DNA of 64,000 nt from Camarhynchus parvulus (taxonomy: Eukaryota; Chordata; Aves; Passeriformes; Thraupidae): NCBI RefSeq assembly GCF_901933205.1, contig NC_044571.1, positions 56,853,994 through 56,917,993 on the forward strand, read 5' to 3'. How positions within the stretch are numbered: the stretch's first letter is position 1; each line of letters opens with the position of its first letter. The notes beneath the pieces are model-generated. The model made no database searches. It was not told the origin of the DNA and saw only the letters and a program-made list of their open reading frames with translations. Below, piece by piece: positions 37,587 through 52,000 of this stretch. The position numbers and the translations under genes are program-made.

Positions 37587-40500
37587 TAAACCTTCTCAGC
37601 CAAAGTAGATCACATGAAAAGAAGCCTTACACCAGGCCAAGCCCAAATTTAAACTGGAAAGAAATGACACTGATAAAAATTGAAGTAAAGTCAAGATGTT
37701 TTGAATATTTTACCTTTGCAGATTAGATTATATCCACATAGTAATTTTAGTTCGAAGGAATGCATTTCAATCTCAGGCCATTGTCCCAAACTGCCATCAT
37801 ACTCTACTTTCAATCTGTAAACATCACTCCATTTTATTTTGAGTTGCTAGAGGGAAATAGTACACCAATTTCTCAGATTTTAACAGGTTTTTGTCATTTA
37901 ACATCCAATTAGAGTCAAAATATTAGTGTCAGAAGACAGTACTTATGAACAGCTATGGTATTTTCAGCCATGTCTATTGACTATCATAGTATTTGATGTG
38001 AGAGAACCAAGTAAATACACTCAGATGTATGAAAGTACATGTGTACATATATCTGACTTTGCACTGCCCAGAGAATACCTAGCACAAGTCTTCATCAGGC
38101 AAATAGACATATTTGAGAAGACTGAGTGAAAATTCAATGTTATGGAAAAGAGCATTGATATCTCTTATGATAAAAGCTCTGTCTTGATAAAGCACCATAT
38201 TCCAGCATGATCAATATTAGGAAAATTTTGTTTAAAGGAACAGTTTCAGAGAAAAATAAATATGGCTTTTTCAAAAATTGCCAAACTGTTTCTAGACAGC
38301 TGCATAGAACCACATGCTAATAATCTATGTATATCTGGTTCAGACTGTTACATGTTGACAATATTTAGTCATTGGTGACATACTATCAATGCAAGTTTTT
38401 TGCTTTTTTTGTCTTCACATATGAATATGTCTTTATTTACTTTTTTTCCCCTTTTTTTTTTTTGGTTAAGTCAGGCACAAAATATTTTAACTGTAGGAAT
38501 AGAAAACAGGATTAAATAGGTGGCCAGAACAATCCGTAAATAAAGAAAAAGGAATCTGGAGGAGCTCAGCACCTTCCAGGTTTCGCTGTAAAAACTAACT
38601 GCATCACTGTTCCTAAATGAAAGGAGATGTAGCTGAATCTTTGGTTCAGAGAGGAAACAATGACTACCATCCTCCTTCCTCATACTAATTCAGCTCTTCT
38701 GGCTACTGTCAGGAAGGTATGGGATTCTGTTCCTTCTGTCCTTTCCCTTCCCCTCACAGGGATTTATGTGTGATTTTACTGTCTCCACAGTTCTCTGTCG
38801 CCATGAAGAGCAGACTGGCAATTAATCCATATTAGAAGTCAGTAGAAAACTATAGATCACTTTGGTACAAAGGACTCTTTAAAGAATGTTGAAAGCCCTG
38901 TCATTGCCTGAAACTTAAGCTGGGATACTGTTGTCAGAAGTGTTAGAGCTAAGTAGCTCCCCAGACAGGGCTGAATGCAGTCATGATTTAGGGCTTTAGA
39001 AATTTAAATCTACTGGTTGCAAATGTATATTAGTGGTTATTCATGTGGCTGTGTATACATGCTGGTTACATGTGTGGAGAAAGTCCTCTCACAGGTTCTA
39101 TAAATAATTTTCTTTCAGGTGGTATCATGCTCTTATCTGATAACTGCACTTTAAATGGGGCATCCAAAATTCCTGTTCTGTCTGGAAAGCAGTTTACTTT
39201 TGGTATCGGTATGTCTGCAGAAGTACTGATCTTATTACCATACCTATTGCCATTTTTCATGTATACTTCCTTGTGGTAGATAGGCATCCTTGCCAGGCAT
39301 GTGACACATCCTAAAGAGACATGCCATTAGTGTCCTCTGCCATTGCACTAACCTAGGGTTTAACTGGTGCAGAAAGGGTCCTGCCAACCTGCAACCACGA
39401 GCTGAATTTCATCTATTAATTACTTAATTTATCTCTTTCTTCAATTATAAACTTTGACGTGCATAATCTACAGGAAAACAAACCAAACAAACCTCAGGAA
39501 TACAAAACCTGAAAAGGCTTTGTTTGACAAAAGTGTTAATTATACAACTAAGTTCATAACACAAAGAGGATTTTAGCTCAGGAAACCCTCTCTCCATATC
39601 TGCTGTGTTTCTGTGTGGTTTATTTCCTGTGGAGGTTATGAGAAGGTGTATTTTCAGAGGACAGTACTTTAAAATGTGACAACAGCGCGTATTGTTGTGA
39701 GTCATATAAAAAGGAATTATACATTTATTCTCTCTGACATCTCTTGTAAAAAGCTGAGTCCTGTATTTTTACTTCTCTATATTTGCACTTTCATTTTTGT
39801 GCTTCCAAATACATTGATGGTGCAAATCAGAGATTTTGCAGCTCAAATAATCTAATTTAGAGTTGCCATCAAGCACCTTGCAGATTTTCTTGTGACCACA
39901 GAAATGGAGGCATAAAGGAAGATCATTCCTTCAAAAATTCATTCCCAATATATATGCTGTCAAGAAGTACTAGGTAGAGGGGAAAAAAATAAGGACTACA
40001 AAATAAAATACAAGAAAAGGTGCAGTATAGATCTGTAAAACACATCAACATATTATGAATATTTTTGTGAGGTGTTTTTTCATCTTACTTCTTTGCACTT
40101 CTGCTTTATCTTTCTCTGAAAAGTAATCTCAGGCCACATCACTCTGAAAGACAGTGCTTTATCACGGTCTCTGGTAAAGTTCTATGCAAGCTTTTGTGGA
40201 CTTTTGGTCTCAGAATAGTGAGCCAAATGATAGTACTCAATTGAAAAAAGCATGAAATAAGAATTTGTATCTCTATTGTAGTATATTGTAATAATAATTA
40301 GTTATGGGGTGCTGGCGCACTGTGTTTGAGAAGACTTTACACTTCTAATTTTTTTAAAATAAAAAAGTAGGCTTGATTCAAACAATCAAAACAAAATGTT
40401 ATTGCACAGAATATATATGTATTTATGTATTACAGATCTTGCTGAAAGGTCTAGAAATTCCTTTCAGGACATAGTACTTGTATCAGCAATGGGATGTTTT

Positions 40501-43500
40501 GTCCTTTCTGCTACTTATTTTTGCTTCTTTTTCCTTGGCTTTGATTCTGAGGACAGCATGCTCTTTTCATCTTGCTAGAGATATGGTTCTGCATAAATCT
40601 CTCAGGAGATCTCACTCTACCCAAGCAATTTTATGGCAAAAAAAGAAATGCTTCCTTATGTCTGTATAATTTCAGTTGTGTAAATCAGTGCATTGACCTC
40701 AAAGCCATCCTGACTTTACAGTGGATCCACCTTGTTCACTAAGTTTGGCTTTGAATTATAGTAGCTGTAATATCTTTTGCTTCCATGTTATGCACCAGTA
40801 GATTTCATTTTTTCAGTAAGTGTTTGAAAAACATAAAGGTTTTATTTTTCCAGTACAGAAGCAGTTTTCAAGGGGACAAAACAAAATAAATACAAAGGAG
40901 AAAGAAAAAAAAATAAAATTAAAAAAATTGTGAAGAAGAGTGAAATCTGAGACTTGTTAAATAATTCTATGGTGACCTGAATGAAGAAAATGGTATCTGG
41001 TTTGTAAGTATCAAGCAGAATTGCCATTAAGCTGAGAAGAAGCCAACTAAAGCATAAAATATGGCTATAAAGCTTCCCATAAACTACAGAAATGACAAAA
41101 TAAAATATCTGTATATGCTAATTATATGGTGTAGGCCTAGTTTTGCATTTCCATAAATCTTTCTCTTGAATTGTTATATTGGCTAGTAATTAAGAGACTT
41201 ATGACAAATTACTTGATTTATATTCTCAGCCAGGTCTGGACCTTACTATGTACTGATTTCAGCAGGGAAGCTTTAAGAGACACACAGGAGTATACCATAC
41301 TTTACTGAATGAACCTGCAAAGTTGTTTTTGTGCTGCCAGATGCTTCTGGAGTGTCCATGGATTTTATGAGGATACATGAATCTTTCAATTGTGGAAGAA
41401 TTTTGTTTTAAAATATAGGCTTATAGTCTTGGAAAGAGAGTAAGACTGTGTCATCACATACCTAGATATACCTATAATACATTTTGAGTATTATTTTTTT
41501 TTTAGTATCAAATTAAATCACATATGGTATATATAAAATTCAAATTCCATTAGATCTCCAGGAAGAAATCACTGCCTGTGAATCCAGCTCTTAAATCTAA
41601 TTTATTTTTAGCAAGGTATACAAAATCAAAGACATGCATGGAATTTTTTGTGGACAAAATTTTTTGTAGGTTTGCATAAACTTTGTTTGTTGTGGAGAAT
41701 ATCTAGGATACCCATTCTAAAGATGACACAAACAGGTTGAAAACTTTATTTATAAACTGTTAACAAAATATTCTTTCCAAACAAACAGAGGAAAAACATT
41801 TTGCATCTCATCAGTTACTGGTTTTTTGGTTGTGTGTTATTACGTCTTTTTGATACTTCTTTGGTTGTTTGAATTTTTATTTTTTAAAGTGGGCTAATTC
41901 ATTTTGGCTACATCAGTTGAGTGTATATTTTGAAATCTTTATGCCTATGAGGTGTTAAAAGTTGCTTAGAGGTTAGCAGCACAGGTCAAAATACTCCTCT
42001 TTTAGCTTTTCTGAGGTAATCAATTTCTAGATCTTACACAATATTAAGCATTACAGCTAGTCTAAGGAGCGTTTAGAAGTGTCAGTCACAAAAGAGAACA
42101 AAAATCCTTAGACAACTGATAATTTTGCTCCATACTCAGGTTCTTTGCCGTTAAAAGTAAATAATGAATTCTTCACTCTGAGCTATAAAATACATTTTTC
42201 TAAGGAAAACAGAGCTTAGACAATAATTACTGGAGGATTTGAAGGACATTTAAGAATGATACTTAGTGGTACCTGCTACAAAGAGAAGAATATTATCCAA
42301 ACAGTATGAATGCAAGGGCTCTGTTCACAGATGAGGAGGGTTGTTTTAATTCTATTTTAAGAGTTACACAAATGCATGTCAGACATCATGATTATTGCCA
42401 CAGGTTGGAAGGTTGCAAGAGAGGAAAATTTTTACAGATTAGGAATCTCTTGCGGCCACAGGTGTTCAAAAGTACTTTTCCTCTTCAGAAAAAATAAAAA
42501 AAATAAAAAGTTTTAAACCAAAAAACCAATACACAGAGAGAGACAGACACGACAGGTTAAATATGAGGAAGTCACACTTCACACCATAGAGCTTCTAGCA
42601 AGGAACTGAGGGTGAACCCTAGAAAAACTCCAGTCCAAGTACTGTAAATACTGCTTTGCAGCATTGAAATCTTAATTAGTATTTTTCTTCCATTTAACTG
42701 CTCCGGTGGGTAAGAGATGCCTTGTACCAATTTTTATCTTTTCACTCCCCATCTCCCTCCCCTCCTTTTTTTTTTAATTTCTCTACCTAAGATTTCCAGG
42801 GGGAATGGTGTCTATAAATTAAACTAACTGGCCACAGTGTTATATGATTATTGTCTAAGTGGAACAGATTTATCATCTTCAGTTTTTCATTTCCTGTTCC
42901 AAGATTTCTGTTAAATACGTATTAGTCATGAATGACAAAAGGACTAACAACAAGAGAGGCTATTTCCCAGGGGGAGTAGGTACATTTGGAGTGTGTTTAT
43001 TATCTAGCTAATGCTCTTCACCAATAACTGATTGCACATTCTATTAGATTTTGTGCTCTGCTTTCTAAAAACTGTATATATTACCAAGTGGGGTTACATG
43101 TGTTAATCCACTGAGACCAATGAAAGTTACTGCCTCTCTTAACACTTCAGAACATTGTAATTCTTCACCCAAGTCTCTCATCACCTCTCCTATCCCAGTC
43201 TCACGCTACTGTGTTGGCTTGGAGGAGAATGCCAAGTAGAAGTGTCCAGAAGTACAGCTCCCTGTGTTGTAAATGTAAATTAGAGATCCATGGAGAATTT
43301 CAGCTCTCATAAAATCTCACTTTAAGGCACCCTGGGCTGAATTAATAGTTATTAGTGCATTGCAGTCTGCTTTAATTAATGTAGTCCATTAACATATAAT
43401 AAAAAAACAGAAATCTAATTGAAAATTGTCAGAAGAATCTGACTGATAATAAAAGATCTATGCCCAGGTGATAGTTTCTGTTTTAAACACATAAGAAAAA

Positions 43501-45191
43501 CATTCAATATCACCTACCATCACATATGCTTTCATCTGAAAGAATCTCTAGGTGAACACTGCACACAGTTACCACTAAACTTCCTACTCTTTCTGGCTCC
43601 CTTCCTCTGGGTTGTAGAAGCTTCTCTGTGATTTTTGAACAGAAAATAAGAACTCTTCTGTCCTTGACTATCTGATATTTTTCTTTTCTTTTCTTTAATT
43701 TGCCTCATTCTGAAATACAAATAGCATAATTTGACATGACTGCAACAACATGGGAGCACTCTATGTATAAACACTCTATGTGCAAACACCATGTTTGGCT
43801 TTTTGTGGTGTCCTCTGATTATAGCCTCTTGTAAATGAAAATGATGTGCCTCTTTTTCACCTGTCACAAAGCCATATCTCAGGAAGTACATAGCCTAGAC
43901 TAGGGACAGGCAGGGATTTCTGCATTATGTTCTTGCCTCTTCTATTTGCTGAATTCTATGAGTTTCAGTTGTCACTTGCACAAAATGGAGCACTGAAATT
44001 TAAGGTACATCACTGTTGCTGTTGCGGCTGTGGGGACATCCCTGCCCTAAGTTTAAACTGACTTTGGCAAAACAGATGCTGAAGCACTTGCCTTAACTTC
44101 AGTCTGAATTCTTCTTTTGTGTTGTATGCTACAGCAGCTAAACCATACATAATATCTCAGATAAAATCTAGCATTCAGATTCCTTCAGGATTTGCAGTCA
44201 CATCAGGTGTTACCAGTTACCAACATCAGACACTGAAATAAGACAATAAATTTCAAACCTTCTCTCAGGCTCCCTGGACTTTCAGCTGAGATGAACAGAC
44301 AGATTCAGAAGTCATTAAAGAAAAAATGACTTCCAAATCTGACAGCAGTTAAACTCTTAGACACTCTGAATTTTAGTCCTTATTCTGAATAAAACAGGTC
44401 CACAAGGTGACCATTGGCTCTGAGACAAGTTAGCACCAGCTGCTTCCTAATCCATGCTTTTAACGCTGGTCCACCCCAGCTAGTTGGAGCAGCCCAAAAC
44501 AGATCAAGTGCTGGATGCTAGCTCAGATCACTGTGAAAGAGTTTGGGTCCAGAACTCAACCTGGTTCATTTTTCTTTAACAGCACTTCATCAAACATTAA
44601 TGCATTCGAGTCTAATCATCCCACCTTCTCTCAGACACCTTACCTGAAGGACCAAAGTTGATGTGTTTGACTAGATTCTCTTCACACTCAGTGAGAGAAA
44701 AATGTCTGAAAGGCTATTCATCCCAGCTAAGGACTTAAGACACTGTTATGAGCCTAAAGTTAGGTAAAATGAATCCATTTCCTATTGCTCTCAATTGTCT
44801 CTGGAGGACCCAAAAAAGCCTCTCTCTTTCAATAATGTGGCAGGATTTTGGCATGTGAATTCTTTCCTATTGACCTAAACTTTGTGCAATGTGACTGCCT
44901 GTCCTCCTTTATTTTTAAAGTGGTTTTTAGCCAAATGTTTTAAAAAATATTAGTTGTCAAGTAAAAGCATTCTTTCAATTCTTTTATTGTAGTCTGTATT
45001 TTCAAAAGCCTTTCGACAAATACTTTTCCACAAATTGTCACTTACACTTAAGCACTACTTTAAACACTAGGCTTAAAAGAGTTCCATCTGAACATCCTCA
45101 AGTATTTAGATTTTTGCAAGTTGGATCAAAGTTTATTAATAGGCATTGTAGCAATGTATGGAATAATATTATATCAAGAAGGGAAGACAGG

Positions 45192-45221
45192 TGAAGGTTC
45201 ATTGACATCAATGAACCTTCA
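45192..45221. repeat. perfect 13-bp inverted repeat, 4-nt loop
   Basis: GAAGGTTCATTG (45193-45204) is followed by ACAT and then its exact reverse complement CAATGAACCTTC (45209-45220). The next pair outward (T 45192 / A 45221) also matches, followed by a possible G-T wobble. The stem-loop is stable in principle but short. It is much smaller than a microRNA precursor and lies in no recognised gene. Confidence 0.95.
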
Positions 45222-46160
45222 TACAGCTCAATGGATGGTGAAGTTTTGCTTGCTAGTTTGTCTGTTTTTTAAATTTTCAGGGAAAAGCAAACTATTCATT
45301 TACTGTGAAATCTAGTTCCCAGAACACAAGGACCAAATTAGTCTTATAAGTAATGGATTACAATGTCCCAGCTTACTATAATCTTATCTCTTTAACCACT
45401 TACACAGTAATTGCTCGACAGAAGACTGACACTCTTTTCTATTTCCTGGTTGTGATCCTGCAGGATTGCAGCCATTAAAGAATCATCAGGCAGAAGAACT
45501 GTAAAGACTTTGTTACCCATTTTTCAACCTTTATTAAGGTCTCTCTTTTTTCATTTGCTTGCAGCGCACAATTTCTCCAGTAACGATGTGCTGGTACTTC
45601 ATTTTCTTACTGTTCAACAACAGGCTCAATTAATTTTTTTAAAATGCGTTTTGGATTTAATTTTCTTCTCCTGGATTAGCAATTCAGACTGAGCAGAGCT
45701 AGAGAACAACTGTACATACTTTCCCCCAGTATTCTTGTATTTAAATTCTTGATTTTAGAGGTTTCACCTTTCCAGGATGTGAAGCTCTGGACTAGCAAAA
45801 CATTCTTAGTATTTGGAATTGAGTCAATCAAGATAATACTGAATACTTAAAAAAAAATAATTTAAAGAGTCCTGTGATCTCAAGCTGAAAAATTCTTTCT
45901 TTCCAGATAATCTGAGCTGTTTATATCAAAAGGAAAATATTATTGTTCATGTCCCATGAAACACATTCTTAACATGTCCATTTTTATAACGAAGCATATT
46001 CTTAACTGCACCTAATCAAAGCTGACTTCATCTGCTTGCATATATTTCAAACATTTTTAATGGTTTTCCTAATAAACAAATAAACATATATACATTATGG
46101 TTATAGTGTATCTCCCTTGATTTCAATCACCAGAGAAGGTCGGCATATTAGGTCCTGTTC

Positions 46161-46174
46161 ATATATATATATAT
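46161..46174. repeat. (AT)7 microsatellite
   Basis: Seven AT units, perfect. It is short and probably polymorphic. Confidence 0.9.
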
Positions 46175-48373
46175 CAGAAGAGTGTTAATGTGTGTAACTC
46201 TTATATGAAGAGAGATGGTGAAGAAAGGGTCTTGAACCCTTGGATTCATGTACCCTTCCAGCTGAAGCCAGCTATGCCTTACTGACATATAAGTCCTGGA
46301 ATCAGAAGAGCTGGGAGGGAGAAGTTACCTGTATAGGAAAAAAAGAAAGCAGGATTTGTAGTAATATCTGGAGCTCTAGAGCTTTCTTCTTTCCCCTTAC
46401 TCTAGCTCCCAACTGAATATTAAACCCCTTCTTGTCTACTCATAGTCATGTCCTGCCATGCTTGCTTTTCTGAGGTTAATGTCTACTTTTGGTTCTAGAA
46501 ATGGCATATACAGTCCTATAGCATCCTCAGTGTTTGCAGCAATTCTGAAACAAAATGGGTCTGTCAGTGAAAGCCTTTATTAATGGCAGGCTGTAACTCA
46601 GTGTGAGCTTTGGCTGAGACTAGACCAGCAGCAGGTTAGAAGCCATGGTGTTCTCAGCTGAGATGATCACAGAGATGAAACCTTGCCACCCATTAACCAC
46701 CACTTCCTCAACAATAAAAGAGGCAGCAACTCAAGATGGAGTCTGCCTAAGAGCTCATGAAGAAACTCAGTATGAATAGATACAGGCTTTCCTACAAAAA
46801 GAGGATGTTCATAATTCTGGTACTGATCTCAAGGACTGATCATACATTTCAGCTGAATGGATGGGAGAAGGAACTTCTGATTGATGAAAAATTAGTGCAC
46901 CTGTCATACAGAAGGTACTTGGCCACAAATGCCACATGATGGGAAGGGTTTGTGGCTAAATCTGTATGCTATTTTCAGGCATCTTCCACTGTCAGGTTAT
47001 TTTTCCCCAGGAGCAGGACTTGCCTTTTCTCTTTGTCAAACTTCATGAAGTTCCTGCTTGCTATTTCCCCGGCCTATTAAGGTGTCTTTGAAAGACTACT
47101 CTGAAAGACAGAAAAACTGCCTGCTGTATCAACCACTCTTCCAAATTTCTATTGCCCATAAACTTGCTAAAGGTGCACTCAGTTCCTTCTTTCACTATAT
47201 CACATAATCTATGAGGTCTCTGTGTTCTCCTGAGAGCTGAACAAAAAGTACTTTTGTTATGCAGAAATAAATCCATTTGAATGACCTCTTATGGGGTCGA
47301 GCTGTAAATGATATGCATAATCCAGTCTGAAAAAACAAAAATCTCCTTGGAGGTTTTAATAAAACTCAGTAAACCTGGGGATGTGCAAATTGAACTGTAG
47401 TGCTTCCACAGACTTTGTTAAAGCCCTTGATGGAGTGAATTTTCATGCTCTGGACCCTAATACTGCAATTAGACTTGGCTGTACAGACAGGAGTGACATT
47501 CACCTTCATTTTGCTTGAGGGGGCAATGGAGAATTTCACAGTTCATTGTCATTTTTTATTAAAACAGATAAGAATGGACTCTAGGTTGTGACCCTTGTGT
47601 TCAGCAAGACCTCCAAAAATCACTCAGCTGCAGAGATAACAATCAAGAGCACCCTCGAGGCTGTGTATGCTCTATATCAAGAGAACCAAAGAACCCAGTG
47701 AAAATACTACATGAATATTTTCCCTTGCTTCGACCAAATGTTATTGCTCTATGTACCTGTCTTGTAAGATCAGCTCTGAAAGTTTTGCAAGTAAAGTGGA
47801 ATCTGAACATCTTGTTTTACTGCTGGCAACAATAATAAATAATAGAAACAATAGTACTAGGCTGTGAAATTTCCTTCAGAAATGTAGTGTGTGTACAGAA
47901 TTATCAAAGAAAAGGTATTTAAATACTAAATACTGAAAATATTCATTACTAAGTAACAATAATCCCATTACTTGTCACATCTTTTCCATAATAGCAAATG
48001 ACAAAATTTTCCATTTACTTATCCTTAAGTAAATGTCTACAGCCTGTACCCTAAAATATTAATTACATATTAATTTGAGCTGTCCAGTTTGAGAGGAGTC
48101 AATATTTGGGCAGTTGTCTTAGTGGTAGACATGAGCTGTAAGTGTCCATGAGGTCAAGCAAGACTAGGTGGCATTTTTGGGTGCAGCAGTTAGACAATGA
48201 AGAACCTAAATACACTTCAGGATTCAGGTCTCCATTGATTGCCCTGTAAAAATCTTTAACTCCAGGAAAAAAATTGAAGTAGTAAATAAAAAAAATTTGC
48301 TTTCTTGTTCCTCCAGATGATTAGGAAATTTGAGAGATTCTCCTTCCACAAGGGAATTGCCTTTTCCTGCATT

Positions 48374-48404
48374 AAAAAAACAAACAAACAAACAAACAAA
48401 AATT
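48374..48404. repeat. (AAAC)n microsatellite
   Basis: An A run is followed by several CAAA units (about six) and then AATTAATGG. It may be the tail of an undetected retroinsertion or a simple repeat. Confidence 0.9.
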
Positions 48405-48623
48405 AATGGATTTCGGTTTTGTGGTGTTGTCCATGTTGGTTTCTTTTTCTTTTTCTTTTTTTCTGTTTTTGTTTTAATAGCTGTTTCTCAGTTGTCCTTC
48501 CAAATTTCCAAATACTGACTTTGAGATTTTTTTCCATAAATCTTCTGTAATTTTGTATTTTTTTGGACATGGGAAATAAATGCTCTATAAAATGCTTAGT
48601 ATCTTTTCTGAAGTGAAGCGGAG

Positions 48624-49010
48624 TTGAAGTTGACTGGCTGCATCAGAGACTCATCTTTCATCTTTCTCTGTCACCTTCCTTTCCTTACCTCTCAAACCCT
48701 TACATCCTCTCTGGTCTCCTTTTCTCTGCATTTACTTCTTCTTCCAGCTGCTCCATTTCCCCCCAGCTCCAGTACAGGGTTCCAGAGTGGGAGTGAGCTC
48801 CCCCAGCCCTCAGTTTGCGTTAGCAGTGAGACAGAGCTCCCTGGGGTGCTGATTCAGTACGGCAGAGCAGGGACTGCTTTGCACAAGCATTTAAACCACA
48901 GCGCTGACGGCAGCTGAAAAAAAATCTGCATGAAAATCACAAAATCCATGAAATTTATTACACCTGCAGTTTGCTAGTTGAGCTCCTAATTTGCATGCGA
49001 TATTTTACCT
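48624..49010. promoter_or_regulatory. candidate exon or conserved regulatory patch
   Basis: A 120-bp pyrimidine-rich run (TCTTT/CCTT/TTCTTCTTCCAG) leads into a GC-rich core (48745-48915) with several CpGs, then an A-run and an AT-rich part holding the octamer-like ATTTGCAT near 48990. The pyrimidine run plus AG at about 48748 and 48764 would suit a splice acceptor, and GAGTGAGC near 48792 would suit a donor. A plus-strand frame is open across it (48624-48917) but its product is not recognised. Both exon and enhancer readings are speculative. Confidence 0.25.
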
Positions 49011-52000
49011 TCAAGTGACACAGTATTTAAACACATCTACTTCTACATATAAAACTCCATTCTGATGGAGTTGAGATAATGTTCCACTACCTATAGTAAA
49101 TGTGTATATGTCAAACATTAGTATTTCTGAACTTTATTTTTTCTTTTAAAAAATTTTGTCATGAAAATATATCTTACAAATTCCCAAATCTGTTGTTGTT
49201 AAGAACAATTGCATTAGAAAATTCTTCAGAACGCTTATTCCCTAAATCTTCTTTGTTGATTTCATTTACAGCTTCTAAATAATTTGCAGAATGTGATATG
49301 TAATTAAGTGCATTCTTACCCAGGTATGCAAATTCTAATGAATACTTGTCATGATTCTACTATTTTTAATAACATTACTGCTGCTATGCTGAGAATTCTT
49401 AAAGATCAGACCAATTTTTAATAGGTCAGTGTTCTTTTTATAATTACCTGACTCATTTATTTTGTTTGCCTTTGCATGAATATTATTTGTTTGCTTTATT
49501 TGATGGTGTTAGCAACAGAGAAAATTAAACATCTCTGCATGTTTGGTGCAGAAAATAGTTGTAAATATTAACCTCTACTGCAATTTTAACCTCTGCTGTG
49601 GATATTTTATAAGAGGTGTGAATGTTTCTTCAATGCACAGGGAAATTTTATAACAGAGTAAACAAAACAGCTAAACTTCTTACTTTTTCTATAACTATAA
49701 ATTCCAGTAGCAAAAATGCTATGCTAGAAATAGCAAAATCTTTCTAATGTTGACTGCATGGTTTGCATACAGTCACATTCCTATTTGAGTCTTAATCCAA
49801 GGCCTCTGTTTATTTATTAGGGAAAAAAAAAGAATCTCTGTAATTTTTAACTCAGTCCCAAACAAAATTAAAAAACTTCTAATAAAAATCATATAAAATG
49901 ATCCAAAATTAAGATCTTTAAGTCATCTCATCTATCTTCCTTCCTCACAAGTGGGATTTACTGTACCTAAAATTTTCATGCAATCTGCTAATGGAAAATT
50001 TTCCTAAAGATTTTTAAGTCTTGTCTTTCACTATTTAATTATCCTGGCATTTAGAAATCTTTGCCTATAGTCTAACCTATATCTCCCTAGCTACAATTTA
50101 AACCCCTTTTTTTTTTGGCTTTTCTCATGTTTGAAAACTGTTACCAGGTCTCCCATTGTATTGTCTAAACAGAAACAAACAAGCTCAGTCTTTCACTACA
50201 TAACTTGTGATTTTAGCTGGTTTATAGTTCATTCTGGCCCTTGTCCCCACCTTTCCTGCCATGCTTGTCTTTATGCACCTTTGGATGATGCCTGGGTTTC
50301 TCTTTATGAGCATGAGTCTGCCCCTGAAACACTAGGGCCATTCTACTTCTCCTTGCCTTGAAGCTGTGGAATCATGTGGGAGAGAATATATGATTTATTG
50401 AAAAGAAAACGTTAACTAGAGGCCACTTTTCCTTTGATGTCAGAACTGATTGATACTGAGGAAACTGTTGACTACACTAACACTTTCTATATATTTTACC
50501 TAATTATCCTAAAATGCAGTCACAAACAGTCCTTAGTTGGGTGGAAGCCGAAATATGGTTTTTTTTTTCCTTTTTCTTTTTTTTCCCCACTTCTGTGTAT
50601 GCAGTATTCCTGACACAAAGTACATAGTCTCTTGAGGCAGCAGAGGCAGAGAAGATATCCCACCATTTCAATCCAGCCTCTTCAAAAAACTGTGTTCTTT
50701 TTTCTAGGCTGGCAGAGTAGATTTGAACTCTTTCTGGCTAAAGGGGGTTGAAATGCTGGTCTTTCACACATTATACAAGTGGTACAATCTCTAATCATTT
50801 CCCTGAAAGACTTGATTTTCCTTGGCCAAAAAAAAGTGCCTGGATGAAGCTGATCAATGCTGTTGCTATGTTAGGCAAGCTCTGAGTATGTCTAACAAAT
50901 TAAGTGATGCCAGAAGGGCTTAGGTACAAAAGGGAGAAATAAGCAACTTGGATACAAAAAGTATCTTTCAAATATAGGGGGAAAAAGGTTAGACATGGAA
51001 CTAGAAGAACAGTGAACATTCAACCACCAATCCTATAAAAATTCAGGTATCTGCAATAGGATTAAGTGTCTCCTTATTACATTTGGCATATCTTCACAAT
51101 GCCATAAAATGCCCAACTCCATATTTGCATCTGGGCCTATATTAAAAATGCCATTTAACTGTTTCAAGGAACCACATTGAATCTTAATAGGACCAGATGA
51201 AGCCTGCTGGTTTCTTTATAGGAAAAAAACCCCAACATTTCAAAACAGTAATTTTGTTTCTTAAGAGTTTTCTTTTGAAGTGTAAAGAAATATAGTATTT
51301 GCTAGAAATGTCACAGGGGGCATGCCTCTATATGCTGGATTGAATTTTCTTATTTGAGACTAAGCTTTACAAAATATTTCAGCTAAATATATTAATAAAA
51401 GTTTTTTTACTAGGATATTTCAAGTCCAGAAAGATTCCTATGATAGCTCTAGTTCAAAATATCTATAAACATGGTCAGATATTAATGCTAGCCATGGTAG
51501 GTCTAAATTGTTTTTTAGTGAAAAGAGCTTTGTTATCCACAGCTGCATGAGTCATCATTAAACAAATAACAACAGCTGTATTCGTCTACAATTAAGCTGC
51601 ATTAGTATTGCATAGGACTCAAAATAGTTGACTCAAGTAATAAGAGTCCATTCCTTCCATTTTTATTTCAGGTGACTCACTTCACCCTATTGAATCCTAT
51701 TGAATATGACTGGATTAATTAATGAAGAAGATGCTATTAACTAGACAAAGCAGCAACAATTCTAAGTATTTGATTAATAACGGGTAAATTCCTTGGACGC
51801 AGAAGTACAATGCTAAATAACATTGTCTGTTTTGTAGATGTGGACTGAAACAGTGGAGTCAGAAATCAACTAAAATTAATCATAATTTCAAATTAGCCTG
51901 CATGATTTTATCTGCAATAGTATGTGAATGTATTCCAAGTTGTGTATTTGACCTTGATTTTGATTTGACATACAAGGAACAGTTGGAATCTGTGGCAGGG

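Larger units (their letters stand above)
37587..48623. other. long AT-rich non-coding stretch, no gene or mobile element recognised
   Basis: About 11 kb without a recognisable transposable element, RNA gene or coding frame. Visible features are a 13-bp perfect inverted repeat (45192-45221), an (AT)7 run (46161-46174), an AAAC microsatellite (48374-48404), and a TAATTA-rich patch at 43330-43400 that could be regulatory. The minus-strand frame at 43532-43891 (119 codons) is a Ser/Lys/His-rich string with no domain. Confidence 0.55.

Noticed and set aside
43532..43891. Minus-strand frame of 119 codons
   Set aside because: No domain or conserved motif visible; probably a chance open frame.
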